Both the position numbers and the translations under genes were made by a program. The notes below the pieces were generated by a model. That model saw nothing but the letters and a program-made list of their open reading frames with translations, was not told where the DNA came from and did not search any database. Shown here one piece after another: positions 56,554 through 64,000 of a DNA stretch of 64,000 nt. How positions within the stretch are numbered: position 1 is the stretch's first letter; every line of letters starts with the position of its first letter. Origin of the DNA: Spongiactinospora rosea (lineage in GTDB: Bacteria; Actinomycetota; Actinomycetes; Streptosporangiales; Streptosporangiaceae); NCBI RefSeq assembly GCF_003315795.1, contig NZ_QMEY01000004.1, positions 124,001 through 188,000 on the forward strand. The letters run 5' to 3'.

Positions 56554-57577
56554 CCGGGAAGGCGTGGACGAACTCGGTGAGCCGGGTGAGCGCGCCGGGA
56601 TCGGTCGAGGGCAGCACCCCGTGCCCGAGGTTGAACACGTGGCCCTCGGCCGCGCGGCCGCGCTCCAGCGCGTCGCGGGCCCGCGACTCGATGACCTCCC
56701 ACGGGGCGAGCAGCACCGCGGGGTCGAGGTTGCCCTGCACCGCGCGTCCCGGGCCGATCCGCTCGGCGGCCCGGTCGAGCGGCACCCGCCAGTCGACCCC
56801 CACCACATCGGCCCCGGCCTCGCCGAGCAGGCCCAGCAGCTCGCCGGTGCCGACGCCGAAGTGGATGCGCGGCACGTCGAGGTCGGCCAGCGCGGCGAAG
56901 ATCCGGCTGGTGTGCGGCAGCACGAACGCCCGGTAGTCGTCGGGGGCCACGGCCCCCACCCAGGAGTCGAACAGCTGCAGGGCCGAGGCCCCGGCCTCGG
57001 CCTGGATGCGCAGGTAGCCGATGGTGATGTCGGTGAGGCGGTCCATCAGGTCGTGCCAGAGCGCGGGCTCGCCGTACATCATGGCCTTGGTGTGGTCGTG
57101 GTTCTTGGACGGCCCGCCCTCGATCAGGTAGGACGCGAGCGTGAACGGCGCCCCGGCGAAGCCGATCAGCGGCACCGGCCCCAGCTCCTTGACCAGCCCG
57201 CGCACGGCCTCGCCGACGTAGGGCACGTCGTCGGGCTCGATGGGGCGCAGCGCGCCGAGCGCGTCCGTCGACCTGATGGGGTCGGCCACCACCGGGCCGA
57301 CGCCCGGCTTGATGTCCAGGTCCACGCCGATGGCCTTGAGCGGCACCACGATGTCGCTGAAGAAGATCGCCGCGTCCACGCCGTGGCGGCGCACCGGCTG
57401 CATCGTGATCTCCACGATCAGGTCGGGCGTGGCGCAGGCGGTGAGCATCGGCACGCCCTCGCGCAGCGCGCGGTACTCCGGCAGCGAGCGGCCCGCCTGG
57501 CGCATGTACCACACCGGGGTGTGCGGGACGGGCAGGCGCCGGCAGGCGCGGACGAACGGGGACTCGGCTGGATTCAC
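56546..57577 (-). CDS. hemE: Uroporphyrinogen decarboxylase
   Basis: A 343-residue enzyme that decarboxylates uroporphyrinogen III to coproporphyrinogen III. The N-terminal [19 protein letters not shown] carries the catalytic Arg/Asp region, and [24 protein letters not shown] is the second signature. The GTG at 57577 matches the family N-terminus; the longer open frame upstream is not needed. Heme genes hemY and hemQ follow with the DUF4349 gene between. Confidence 0.96.
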   Translation of the reverse strand: MNPAESPFVRACRRLPVPHTPVWYMRQAGRSLPEYRALREGVPMLTACATPDLIVEITMQPVRRHGVDAAIFFSDIVVPLKAIGVDLDIKPGVGPVVADPIRSTDALGALRPIEPDDVPYVGEAVRGLVKELGPVPLIGFAGAPFTLASYLIEGGPSKNHDHTKAMMYGEPALWHDLMDRLTDITIGYLRIQAEAGASALQLFDSWVGAVAPDDYRAFVLPHTSRIFAALADLDVPRIHFGVGTGELLGLLGEAGADVVGVDWRVPLDRAAERIGPGRAVQGNLDPAVLLAPWEVIESRARDALERGRAAEGHVFNLGHGVLPSTDPGALTRLTEFVHAFPVS

Positions 57578-57749
57578 CCTCACAGGGTGCCATGCGGCAC
57601 CCGCGGTCCGCGCACGGACGCGGCGGCGCGATGAGGGGGAATGCGGCATGGCGCGGCCAAGCCGGTCTTTTGTGCCGGCCGTCACATGCCACCCTCACCA
57701 GGCGCGTCCGGGCGGCGGGCCGCCGCGCCACGAGCGCCCGGCGGCCATT

Positions 57750-57769
57750 GAATGCGGCTTGAACGCCGC
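57750..57769. other. 7-bp dyad in the gap before the zinc-ribbon gene
   Basis: ATGCGGC-TTGAAC-GCCGCAT is a perfect 7-bp inverted repeat in the 374-bp gap 57578-57951. That gap is less G/C-rich than its surroundings and should carry the promoters of hemE and the zinc-ribbon gene. An open frame from GTG 57802, with GGGAGAG upstream, has non-coding-like codon use. Confidence 0.45.
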
Positions 57770-57951
57770 ATGAAGGGTACAGTGCGCGTTATGGGAGAGC
57801 CGTGACGAGCTATCGGCTGGTTCAAATGTTCGTCAAGTCACCGCGCGGCATCGATTCGGGTACCACTTTCGGGACACGCCGAGTGCGTTGCGCGGAATTG
57901 TCGGTCGGGCGTGCCAACGTTCGGAGCACGACCCGACGAAAGGCCCGTGAG

Positions 57952-58164
57952 ATGACCGCGATGTGGAGTTCCCCCGAGCGCCGCACTGAGCGCTGTGCCT
58001 CGTGTGCCGAAGAGCGGGTCTTCGAGCAGCCGCCATGCCCCGACGGGCATGATCCCGGCGAGTGCCCGGAGTGGGCCTGCGTCCGGTGCGGGCACGCGCT
58101 GTTCATCGGCGGCCCGCTCCCCGCGGCTACGGCCCGCGAGCGGCGGATCCCGGTAGCGGCTTGA
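57952..58164 (+). CDS. Small zinc-ribbon-like protein
   Basis: A 70-residue protein with CASC, CPDGHDPGEC and CVRCGH, six Cys and His residues that suggest a zinc-binding fold. ATG at 57952; the frame also continues upstream to a GTG at 57802 (120 residues), but that part has poor codon bias. Unrecognised family. It lies before the DUF3000 gene on the same strand. Confidence 0.6.
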   Translation: MTAMWSSPERRTERCASCAEERVFEQPPCPDGHDPGECPEWACVRCGHALFIGGPLPAATARERRIPVAA

Positions 58165-58233
58165 TCGATTCCCATGGCTCCTACATCTACCCCCGTGGTC
58201 CCCATGCGCCTGACTTCGACCTACTCTTCGACT

Positions 58234-58830
58234 ATGACCATCGGTGACACGCCCGACGCTCCCGCCGCCTTCCGGCGCGCGGTGGAGAGTCTGCGCGGCA
58301 CGGAGGTCAGACCGGAGATCGAGCTGGAGGACATCCCGGCGCCGCAGCGGCTGGCCCCCTACTCCGCCGCGATCGGCGCGTCGGTCTACCGCGACGGCGA
58401 CGAGCTGGCCATCGGCAGGCTGATCCTGCTCTACGACCCTGAACAACAGCGCGGCTGGGACGGCCCGTTCCGGCTGGTGGCCTACGTCCGGGCGGACATG
58501 GAGCCGGAGATCACCTCCGACCCGCTGCTCGGGCCGGTGGCCTGGAGCTGGCTGACCGACGCCCTTGAGGCCCACCAGGCCGGTTACGCCGAGGCCGGCG
58601 GCACGGTGACCCGGGCCGTGTCGGAGGGGTTCGGCAACAAGGCGGACGACCCCGTCACCACCGAGCTGGAACTTCGCGCCTCCTGGTCGCCCAGGGACGA
58701 CGACCTTTCCGGCCATGTCGCCGCATGGTGCGATCTGATGTGCCTCGCGGCGGGTATGCCTCCGCTACCACCCGACGTGGCGTCCCTGTCGCCGCGCCGC
58801 CGCGAAGATCCGGAGTCCTTCAGGAAGTGA
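58234..58830 (+). CDS. DUF3000 family protein
   Basis: A 198-residue protein with AAFRRAVESLRGTEVRPEIELEDIPAPQRLAPYSAAIGA and the central WDGPFRLVAYVRADMEPEI, typical of the family. Function unknown. The ATG at 58234 lies six bases past a TACTCT box, so it may be leaderless. It is coupled to rnd by a 4-bp overlap. Confidence 0.88.
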   Translation: MTIGDTPDAPAAFRRAVESLRGTEVRPEIELEDIPAPQRLAPYSAAIGASVYRDGDELAIGRLILLYDPEQQRGWDGPFRLVAYVRADMEPEITSDPLLGPVAWSWLTDALEAHQAGYAEAGGTVTRAVSEGFGNKADDPVTTELELRASWSPRDDDLSGHVAAWCDLMCLAAGMPPLPPDVASLSPRRREDPESFRK

Positions 58831-60068
58831 CCGACGAGAAGACCATTCCGGAGCGGGAGGCCGTACCGCTACTGGAACCGCGCGAGGGCATCCCCGCGGT
58901 GATCGACGCCTCCGGCGAGCTGGCCGCGGCGGTGGCGGCGTTCGCCGCGGGACACGGACCGGTGGCGGTCGACGCGGAGCGCGCCTCGGGCTACCGCTAC
59001 AGCGGCAGGGCCTACCTGGTCCAGTTGCGCCGGGCGGGCGCGGGCACCGTGCTCATCGACCCGGTCTGCTGCCCCGACCTGACCGCGCTCGACACGGCGC
59101 TGGCCGACGCCGAGATCGTGCTGCACGCCGCCTCCCAGGACCTCCCCTGCCTGGCCGAGCTGGGGCTGCGCCCCCGGCTGCTGTTCGACACCGAGCTGGC
59201 CGGCCGGCTGCTCGGCTATGAGCGGGTCGGGCTCGGCACCATGGTGGAGACCGTGCTCGGGCTGCGCCTGGAGAAGGGCCACTCCGCGGCCGACTGGTCC
59301 ACCCGGCCGCTGCCGGAAGACTGGCTGCGCTACGCGGCGCTCGACGTCGAGGTGCTGGTGGAGCTGCGCGACGCGCTGCGCGGCGAGCTGGCCGAGGCGG
59401 GCAAGCTGGAGTGGGCCGAGGAGGAGTTCTCCGCGGTGCTCGCCACCCCGCTGCCGGTGCCGAGGGCCGACCCGTGGCGACGTACGTCGGGCATCCACAA
59501 GGTCCGCTCGCTGCGCGGCCTCGCCGTCGTACGCGAGCTGTGGACCCTCCGCGACCGGCTGGCCAGGGAGGCCGACCTCGCACCCGGGCGGGTGCTGCCC
59601 GACTCGGCCATCGTGACCGCCGCCCTGGAGATCCCGCGCACGACCAAGGGGCTCACCGAGATCGCGCCGTTCACCGGCCGCAGCGCCCGGCGGCACCTGC
59701 GCGAGTGGCTGGCCGCGATCGGCAGGGCCCGCGGGCTGCCGGAGACGCAGCTCCCACAGCCGAGCACGCCGGGCGACGGCCCGCCGCCCGCCAACCGCTG
59801 GGCCGACCGCGACCCGGCCGCCGCCCGGCGGCTCGCCGCGGCGCGCGCGGTGGTCGCGGCGCTGGCCGACGAGCATCGCATGCCGACGGAGAACCTGCTG
59901 CAGCCCGACGCGGTGCGCCGGTTGACCTGGGAGCCGCCGGAGGTGATCGATGACGAGTCGATCGCGGACCGGCTGCGCGGGCTCGGCGCCCGTTCCTGGC
60001 AGATCCGGCTGACCGCGCACCCGATGGCCAAGGCGTTAACCAGGTTGGAGACCAAGGGAGAAGTCTGA
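58827..60068 (+). CDS. rnd: Ribonuclease D
   Basis: A 413-residue 3'-5' exoribonuclease. DEDDy motifs are in VAVDAERASGYRYSGRAYLVQL, LHAASQDLPCLAEL and YAALDVEVLVEL; an HRDC domain follows (SLRGLAVVRELWTLRDRLAREADL). It processes tRNA 3' ends in other bacteria. The GTG overlaps the DUF3000 stop (GTGA). Confidence 0.93.
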   Translation: MTDEKTIPEREAVPLLEPREGIPAVIDASGELAAAVAAFAAGHGPVAVDAERASGYRYSGRAYLVQLRRAGAGTVLIDPVCCPDLTALDTALADAEIVLHAASQDLPCLAELGLRPRLLFDTELAGRLLGYERVGLGTMVETVLGLRLEKGHSAADWSTRPLPEDWLRYAALDVEVLVELRDALRGELAEAGKLEWAEEEFSAVLATPLPVPRADPWRRTSGIHKVRSLRGLAVVRELWTLRDRLAREADLAPGRVLPDSAIVTAALEIPRTTKGLTEIAPFTGRSARRHLREWLAAIGRARGLPETQLPQPSTPGDGPPPANRWADRDPAAARRLAAARAVVAALADEHRMPTENLLQPDAVRRLTWEPPEVIDDESIADRLRGLGARSWQIRLTAHPMAKALTRLETKGEV

Positions 60069-60088
60069 CCGGTTTGCGCGGAAATATG

Positions 60089-60107
60089 ATGCTTTAGAGC
60101 ATTTTTT
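60089..60107 (+). terminator. Probable intrinsic terminator after rnd
   Basis: ATGCT-TTAG-AGCAT forms a 5-bp stem with a 4-base loop followed by a run of T. The stem is short but the T-tract and AT-rich gap (60069-60144) are unusual here. Confidence 0.55.
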
Positions 60108-60144
60108 CGCTATTTACTGGCTGCTGACAGGACAAGTTATTGAT

Positions 60145-61359
60145 TCACACCCTGGCCTCGTGATTCGCCGCGCACAGCCGGGTGAGCTTTCTGCGGTGCG
60201 CGCGATACGCGCGGGCGACATCGTCCAGGAAGTCGGTGTCGCTCTCCAGGTCGCCGCCGCCCGGCACCGCGGGCGCGTCGGCGGGGAGGCGGGGCCGCCG
60301 CCCGCGTTCCTTGTCCTGCATCGCGGCGGCGAGCATCGCCGCCTCGGCCAGGACCTCCACGTCCCGGCCGGTCATGCCCTTGCGCCCGGCCAGCTTGCGG
60401 GCCGCCGCCGCGACGTCCGGGTCGAAGTACGGCAGCAGCGCCAGCCGGGCGTCCCTGATCTCGATCACCCGCCGGTAGAGCCGCAGCCGCAGGTCCACCG
60501 GGGACAACTCGGAGAGCGCCGCCGCCGGGGGGACGAGCGCGATCTCCGGTACCGCGCGGTAGAGCGCCAGCCACAGCGGGCGCAGCCGGCGGTAGGCCAG
60601 GTACCGGCCGGACCACTCCAGCATCTCGGGGACCTTCAGCCGCGGCCCCCAGCCGGGCATGGTGGTGCCGATCACCAGCAGGAGCAGCGAGAGCGGCGGG
60701 AGCAGCGCGTCCAGGTTCAGAGGCACCGGCGGATAGGCGAACTCCAGCCGCCGCGCGGCGAAGTAGAGCGTCTTGTGGAGCTGGTACAGCGTGGCGATGG
60801 CGGCCCCGGCGACCACCAGGCGCAGCCCGGCCCGCAGGGTCGCCGTGGCGGCCAGGCGGGCGCAGCGCAGCGCCTCGCGGGTCACGCCGAGCAGGGCGGG
60901 CACGATGGCCGCCCCGTAGACGAGCCAGTATTCGAGGACCCACGGGCTCGCGCCGTACCTGGCCGCGAAGCGCACGTCATCGACGGGGGTGGGGGCGGCG
61001 GCGAACAGCACCGCCATGGCCACCAGGGCGGCGACCAGGTAGCAGGCGTAGCGCACGATGCCCGGACGGGGGTTCCTGCCGGGGTCGTCCATGAGGTGGA
61101 AGAACGCGTGGCCCGCCCAGGCCACGCCCAGCATCCCGGCGTGCCCGAGCAGCCTGGCGACGTTGGGGATGCCGGTCAGGTCGCCGATCAGGCCGTAGAC
61201 GAGCGGCGTGTTGACGGTGGTGGAGACGGCCAGGCCGCTCAGCACCAGCCCGACCATGCGCCGCGACGGATCGGCCTGGCGGCGGCGGCCGTGCGGGGCG
61301 AGCAGGAGCAGGAGCCATGCGACGGCCGACGGCCCGTACATGCGGACCCACTCCGGCAT
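60145..61359 (-). CDS. MAB_1171c-family membrane protein, about seven helices
   Basis: A 404-residue protein with about seven hydrophobic segments in the first ~235 residues (from MYGPSAVAWLLLLL to LLPPLSLLLLVIGTTMPGW) and a cytosolic ~170-residue helical tail. The family is annotated as a putative transporter but this is unproven. A seven-helix module with a soluble tail could also be a sensor. ATG at 61359, with GGGGGAA upstream. It lies downstream of the ImmA/IrrE gene on the same strand, 13 bp away. Confidence 0.75.
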   Translation of the reverse strand: MPEWVRMYGPSAVAWLLLLLAPHGRRRQADPSRRMVGLVLSGLAVSTTVNTPLVYGLIGDLTGIPNVARLLGHAGMLGVAWAGHAFFHLMDDPGRNPRPGIVRYACYLVAALVAMAVLFAAAPTPVDDVRFAARYGASPWVLEYWLVYGAAIVPALLGVTREALRCARLAATATLRAGLRLVVAGAAIATLYQLHKTLYFAARRLEFAYPPVPLNLDALLPPLSLLLLVIGTTMPGWGPRLKVPEMLEWSGRYLAYRRLRPLWLALYRAVPEIALVPPAAALSELSPVDLRLRLYRRVIEIRDARLALLPYFDPDVAAAARKLAGRKGMTGRDVEVLAEAAMLAAAMQDKERGRRPRLPADAPAVPGGGDLESDTDFLDDVARAYRAHRRKLTRLCAANHEARV

Positions 61360-61372
61360 CCGGTTCCCCCGT

Positions 61373-62092
61373 TCAAAAGGGCCGGGCGGGGGGGCCGCCC
61401 GGCGACCAGTCCAGCGCGGTCATGAGACGACGGGCCAGCGAGCCGGGGCGGACGCCCCGGCGGGGCCGGCGGGCGCGCTGCTGGATGAGCGTGGCCAGCA
61501 GCTCCGCCTCCTGTTCCTCGAAGGCCGTGTAGGAGGTGCGGCCGAGCATCCGGATCACCATGCCGGGGTCGAGGTCGGGCAGCAGCGCCCGGGCCAGCTC
61601 CGCCGCGGGGTCCGCGGCCCGGTAGTGATCGCACAGCAGGTGGCTCAGCTCGTGCAGGATGATGTGCTCTTGGTGCGGCGGCGTGGTCGCGTCCTCGTAG
61701 AAGATCACGTCGGCCGACTCCGTCGCCACCCACAGTCCCTGCAACCCGGGGTTGCCGGTCATCGGCAGCAGGTGGATCGGGCGGCCCCGCTCCTCGGCCA
61801 GCGTGGCGCACAGGGCGCGCACGTCGAAGGGCGTGGGGAGGGTGAGGACGTCCAGCCGGGCCTCGCAGCGCAGCCGGAGGCGTTTCAGCGACGCCCGTCC
61901 CGCCCTGCGGGGCCGATCACCGTCGCCGTGGCCCGGGTCAGGGGGCGGCGCCCCGCCGTGCGGTCCGTGCCGGGAGGAGTACGGCGGCCCGTCCGGCGCG
62001 GTCCGGCGGAGGCGAACGCGGCCGATCGCGGAGCGAATCCAGCGAAAACAGCGTGCGAGTGCGTGGACAGTTATTGCGAGGTCGCGCGGCAT
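61373..62092 (-). CDS. ImmA/IrrE-family metallo-endopeptidase
   Basis: About 239 residues; catalytic HELSH (147-151), then a further metal ligand region (LLCDHYRAADPAAELARALL). ImmA cleaves the repressor ImmR in ICEBs1 and IrrE/PprI cleaves DdrO in deinococci. The N-terminal ~75 residues are Arg/Pro-rich and unusual. Start at ATG 62092 is a best guess (GGGACGGGGACGCT upstream). It follows an XRE regulator, the natural substrate candidate. Confidence 0.85.
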   Translation of the reverse strand: MPRDLAITVHALARCFRWIRSAIGRVRLRRTAPDGPPYSSRHGPHGGAPPPDPGHGDGDRPRRAGRASLKRLRLRCEARLDVLTLPTPFDVRALCATLAEERGRPIHLLPMTGNPGLQGLWVATESADVIFYEDATTPPHQEHIILHELSHLLCDHYRAADPAAELARALLPDLDPGMVIRMLGRTSYTAFEEQEAELLATLIQQRARRPRRGVRPGSLARRLMTALDWSPGGPPARPF

Positions 62093-62185
62093 AGCGTCCC
62101 CGTCCCGAATTGAGCGGCCCCCCCGTAGGTCCGCCTGAGCAGATACTAGCGCGGGTGTCCAGCCCGCTTTCAAGGGTCTGCCCGT

Positions 62186-62641
62186 TTATTCAGGGCGCGC
62201 GCGATCGGTTTGTTCGCCGGTCTCGCCCAATCCTTCCAGTTCGCGGACGCGTTCCAGCATCTCGGTGATGGCGTCCAGGCTCTTTGTGGAAAGGCCGGAC
62301 GCGCGCAGCGCGATCTGCCGGATCGAAGAATCGCGCAGTGCGGTGAGCAGCGCGAGTTCGGCGTCGATGCGCTCGGCCGCCGCGTCGTCGAAGAAGTAGG
62401 CGGGCGGCACGCCGAAGAAGCCGGCCAGCGCCTCCAGGTGGCGCATGGTGGGGTTGTCCCGCAGGCCCTTGCGGAGCTGCCAGATGTAGGTGCCGGAGAT
62501 CGTGGGGCCGCCGCGCGCCTTCAGCGTGTCGGAGACCTCTTCAAAGGAGTATTCACCGCCGCCTTTCGGTCGCACGGTGCGAAACAGGTGGTCCAGCTTT
62601 GCGGCAAGGCTCTTCCCCGCCTGCCGCGGCGTGTCCGGCAC
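62186..62641 (-). CDS. XRE-family helix-turn-helix regulator
   Basis: A 151-residue protein with an N-terminal HTH (YSFEEVSDTLKARGGPTISGTYIWQLRKGLRDNPTMRHLEALAGFFGVPPAYFF) and a helical C-terminal tail. It is the first gene of a cassette with an ImmA/IrrE protease and a membrane protein. GTG 62641 has GGGGGTG upstream. It likely represses the cassette and is a plausible target of the protease. Confidence 0.87.
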   Translation of the reverse strand: MPDTPRQAGKSLAAKLDHLFRTVRPKGGGEYSFEEVSDTLKARGGPTISGTYIWQLRKGLRDNPTMRHLEALAGFFGVPPAYFFDDAAAERIDAELALLTALRDSSIRQIALRASGLSTKSLDAITEMLERVRELEGLGETGEQTDRARPE

Positions 62642-62715
62642 CTCACACCCCCGGGTGGGCTGACCTCGGTGTGCTGCACATGGAGGCAGTCTACACGCAT
62701 CAACTGGCGTAGAGG

Positions 62716-62728
62716 AGTTTAGGAAACT
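62716..62728. promoter_or_regulatory. Dyad AGTTT-AGG-AAACT upstream of the XRE gene
   Basis: A perfect 5+3+5 inverted repeat in an AT-rich part of the 426-bp gap 62642-63067. GGAAA-N6-TTTCC partly overlaps it (62722-62737). This is a candidate XRE operator. Nothing else in the gap looks like a gene. Confidence 0.4.
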
Positions 62729-63016
62729 TTGTTTTCCACAGTTGACGAGGTGTGGGCGCCGGTTTATGTTCAACGCATATCCGCCGGCTGAGGCCGATAG
62801 ACCGTTCCAGAGCGCGCCCGAGCAGCCCCTGCTTCTTTTCGCGGGGATTTCCACGAAGGCGATCGAAAGCATCCCGTCCCTCTGGAGGCCCGTTTCCTGG
62901 ACCCCGGCCATCGCCACATGCGCACCCCGTACGCGACGCGGGGGGCAAGAGCCGCCCCCGGGCGGGAAGCGGCATCCCGTCCGGGGGCGCCCGCGTGCCG
63001 CGCGTGCCAGGCTTGT

Positions 63017-63028
63017 TACTCATGAGTA
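63017..63028. promoter_or_regulatory. Palindrome TACTCATGAGTA upstream of the thiolase gene
   Basis: A perfect 12-bp palindrome 39 bp before the thiolase start. TetR-type repressors of fatty acid genes bind such sites. No specific match is claimed. Confidence 0.5.
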
Positions 63029-63067
63029 GCATGGAGGCGTAGCCAACCAGCCGCAAGGAGCGAGCCC

Positions 63068-64000
63068 GTGCCATCCACTCGTGACGTCGTGTTCGTCGAC
63101 GGCGTGCGCACGCCGTTCGGCAAGTCAGGGCCCAACGGCCTGTACGCCGAGACCCGCGCGGACGACCTGGTCGTCCGGGTGATCCGCGAGTTGCTGCGCC
63201 GCAACCCCGGCCTGCCGCCCGAGCGCGTGGACGAGGTCGCCATCGCGGCCACCACGCAGACCGGCGACCAGGGCCTGACCATCGGCCGGTCCGCCGCCGT
63301 GCTGGCCGGGCTGCCGAAGAGCGTGCCGGGGTACGCGATCGACCGGATGTGCGCGGGCGCGATGACGGCCGTCACCACCGTCGCGGGCGGCATCGCGTTC
63401 GGCGCCTACGACGTCGCGGTCGCCGGAGGCGTGGAGCACATGGGCAGGCACCCGATGGGCGACGGCGTCGATCCCAACCCGCGCTTCCTGTCCGAGCGTC
63501 TGGTGGACCCCTCCGCACTGGTGATGGGCATGACCGCGGAGAACCTGCACGACCGCTACCCCGCGATCACCAGGCAGCGCGCCGACGCCTATGCGGTCGC
63601 CTCCCAGGACAAGGCCGCCAAGGCGTACGCGGACGAGAAGATCCAGCCCGACCTCGTCGAGATGGCCACCCGGTCGGCCGAGCGCGGCTGGGGGCTGGCC
63701 ACCGCGGACGAGGCGCCCCGCCCCGGCACCACGCTGGACAAGCTGGGCACGCTGAAGACGCCGTTCCGCCCGCACGGGCGGGTCACCGCGGGCAACTCCT
63801 CCGGCATCAACGACGGCGCCACCGGCTGCCTGGTCGCCGCCGCCGACACCGCCGCCGAACTCGGCCTCCCGGCCAGGATGCGGCTGGTCTCCTACGCGTT
63901 CGCCGGGGTGGACCCCGAGGTGATGGGGATCGGCCCGATCCCGGCCACCGAGCGGGCGCTGCGGCTGGCCGATCTGTCCATCGGCGACATCGGCCTGTTC
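63068..64000 (+). CDS. fadA: Acetyl-CoA acyltransferase (thiolase), 3' end cut by window edge
   Basis: 311 codons are visible. The N-terminus (VFVDGVRTPFGKSGPNGLYAE) and the nucleophile Cys in AIDRMCAGAMTAVTTVAGGI are thiolase signatures, and FRPHGRVTAGNSSGINDGATGCLVAA is the second half-domain. The window ends before the GHP and CGGG motifs. It performs the last step of beta-oxidation, making acetyl-CoA. GTG at 63068 has AAGGAG seven bases upstream. A fadB partner usually follows. Confidence 0.95.
   Translation, partial: MPSTRDVVFVDGVRTPFGKSGPNGLYAETRADDLVVRVIRELLRRNPGLPPERVDEVAIAATTQTGDQGLTIGRSAAVLAGLPKSVPGYAIDRMCAGAMTAVTTVAGGIAFGAYDVAVAGGVEHMGRHPMGDGVDPNPRFLSERLVDPSALVMGMTAENLHDRYPAITRQRADAYAVASQDKAAKAYADEKIQPDLVEMATRSAERGWGLATADEAPRPGTTLDKLGTLKTPFRPHGRVTAGNSSGINDGATGCLVAAADTAAELGLPARMRLVSYAFAGVDPEVMGIGPIPATERALRLADLSIGDIGLF

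Noticed and set aside
57802..57951. N-terminal extension of the zinc-ribbon protein from GTG 57802
   Set aside because: Despite GGGAGAG upstream, codon use there is not G/C-biased at third positions and no domain is added.

Overview
The window is chromosomal DNA from a high-GC actinomycete. It has a strong G/C bias at third codon positions and many GTG/TTG starts and 4-bp ATGA/GTGA gene overlaps. Marker families include WhiB, mycothiol-type maleylpyruvate isomerase, DUF3000, the coproporphyrin heme branch (HemQ) and the MAB_1171c membrane family. Gene content and order suggest a filamentous actinomycete, possibly Streptosporangiales, but that rank is inference. I see no rRNA, tRNA, insertion sequence, prophage or CRISPR array. 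The first gene is cut at its 3' end by the left edge and the last gene is cut by the right edge.

1-25 kb: a secreted subtilisin (truncated); cydAB preceded by three evenly spaced dyads; a minus-strand set of a PucR regulator, an S4 RNA-binding protein and a three-subunit molybdenum hydroxylase, divergent from an AllH/DUF2877 gene (together pointing to purine or allantoin-type nitrogen catabolism); a Ser/Thr kinase and an MFS exporter; then a minus-strand run of a PolA-like polymerase, a metallophosphoesterase, a second Ser/Thr kinase and an FAD-linked oxidase that faces glpD.

25-36 kb: an iron-box-preceded sucrase/ferredoxin-like gene, whiB, a phosphoribosyltransferase, rsgA with a leader ORF, glyA behind a ZTP riboswitch, two membrane proteins, and an assimilatory sulfur operon (sulfite reductase, small zinc ribbon, APS/PAPS reductase, CbiX chelatase) that begins with a probably leaderless cysteine leader peptide.

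36-52 kb: a SLOG-like gene paired with a two-TM protein (candidate nucleotide-signalling or immunity module), a DUF1707 protein, an ECF sigma factor with a maleylpyruvate isomerase-like partner, AidB, OsmC with a dyad over its ribosome binding site, GlgX, a RibD-like reductase coupled to LigC, a CGNR regulator facing a methyltransferase across duplicated inverted repeats, an MFS protein, a kinase-like phosphotransferase, a PrimPol that likely works with LigC, and MsrB.

52-64 kb: late heme genes (hemE, coproporphyrinogen oxidase, hemQ), DUF4349, a zinc-ribbon protein, DUF3000, RNase D and a thiolase. A three-gene XRE / ImmA-IrrE protease / seven-TM cassette sits between RNase D and the thiolase. 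From memory of actinobacterial gene order those two are usually close neighbours, so the cassette looks like an insertion and is one of the two best candidates for an undescribed system, the SLOG/two-TM pair being the other.
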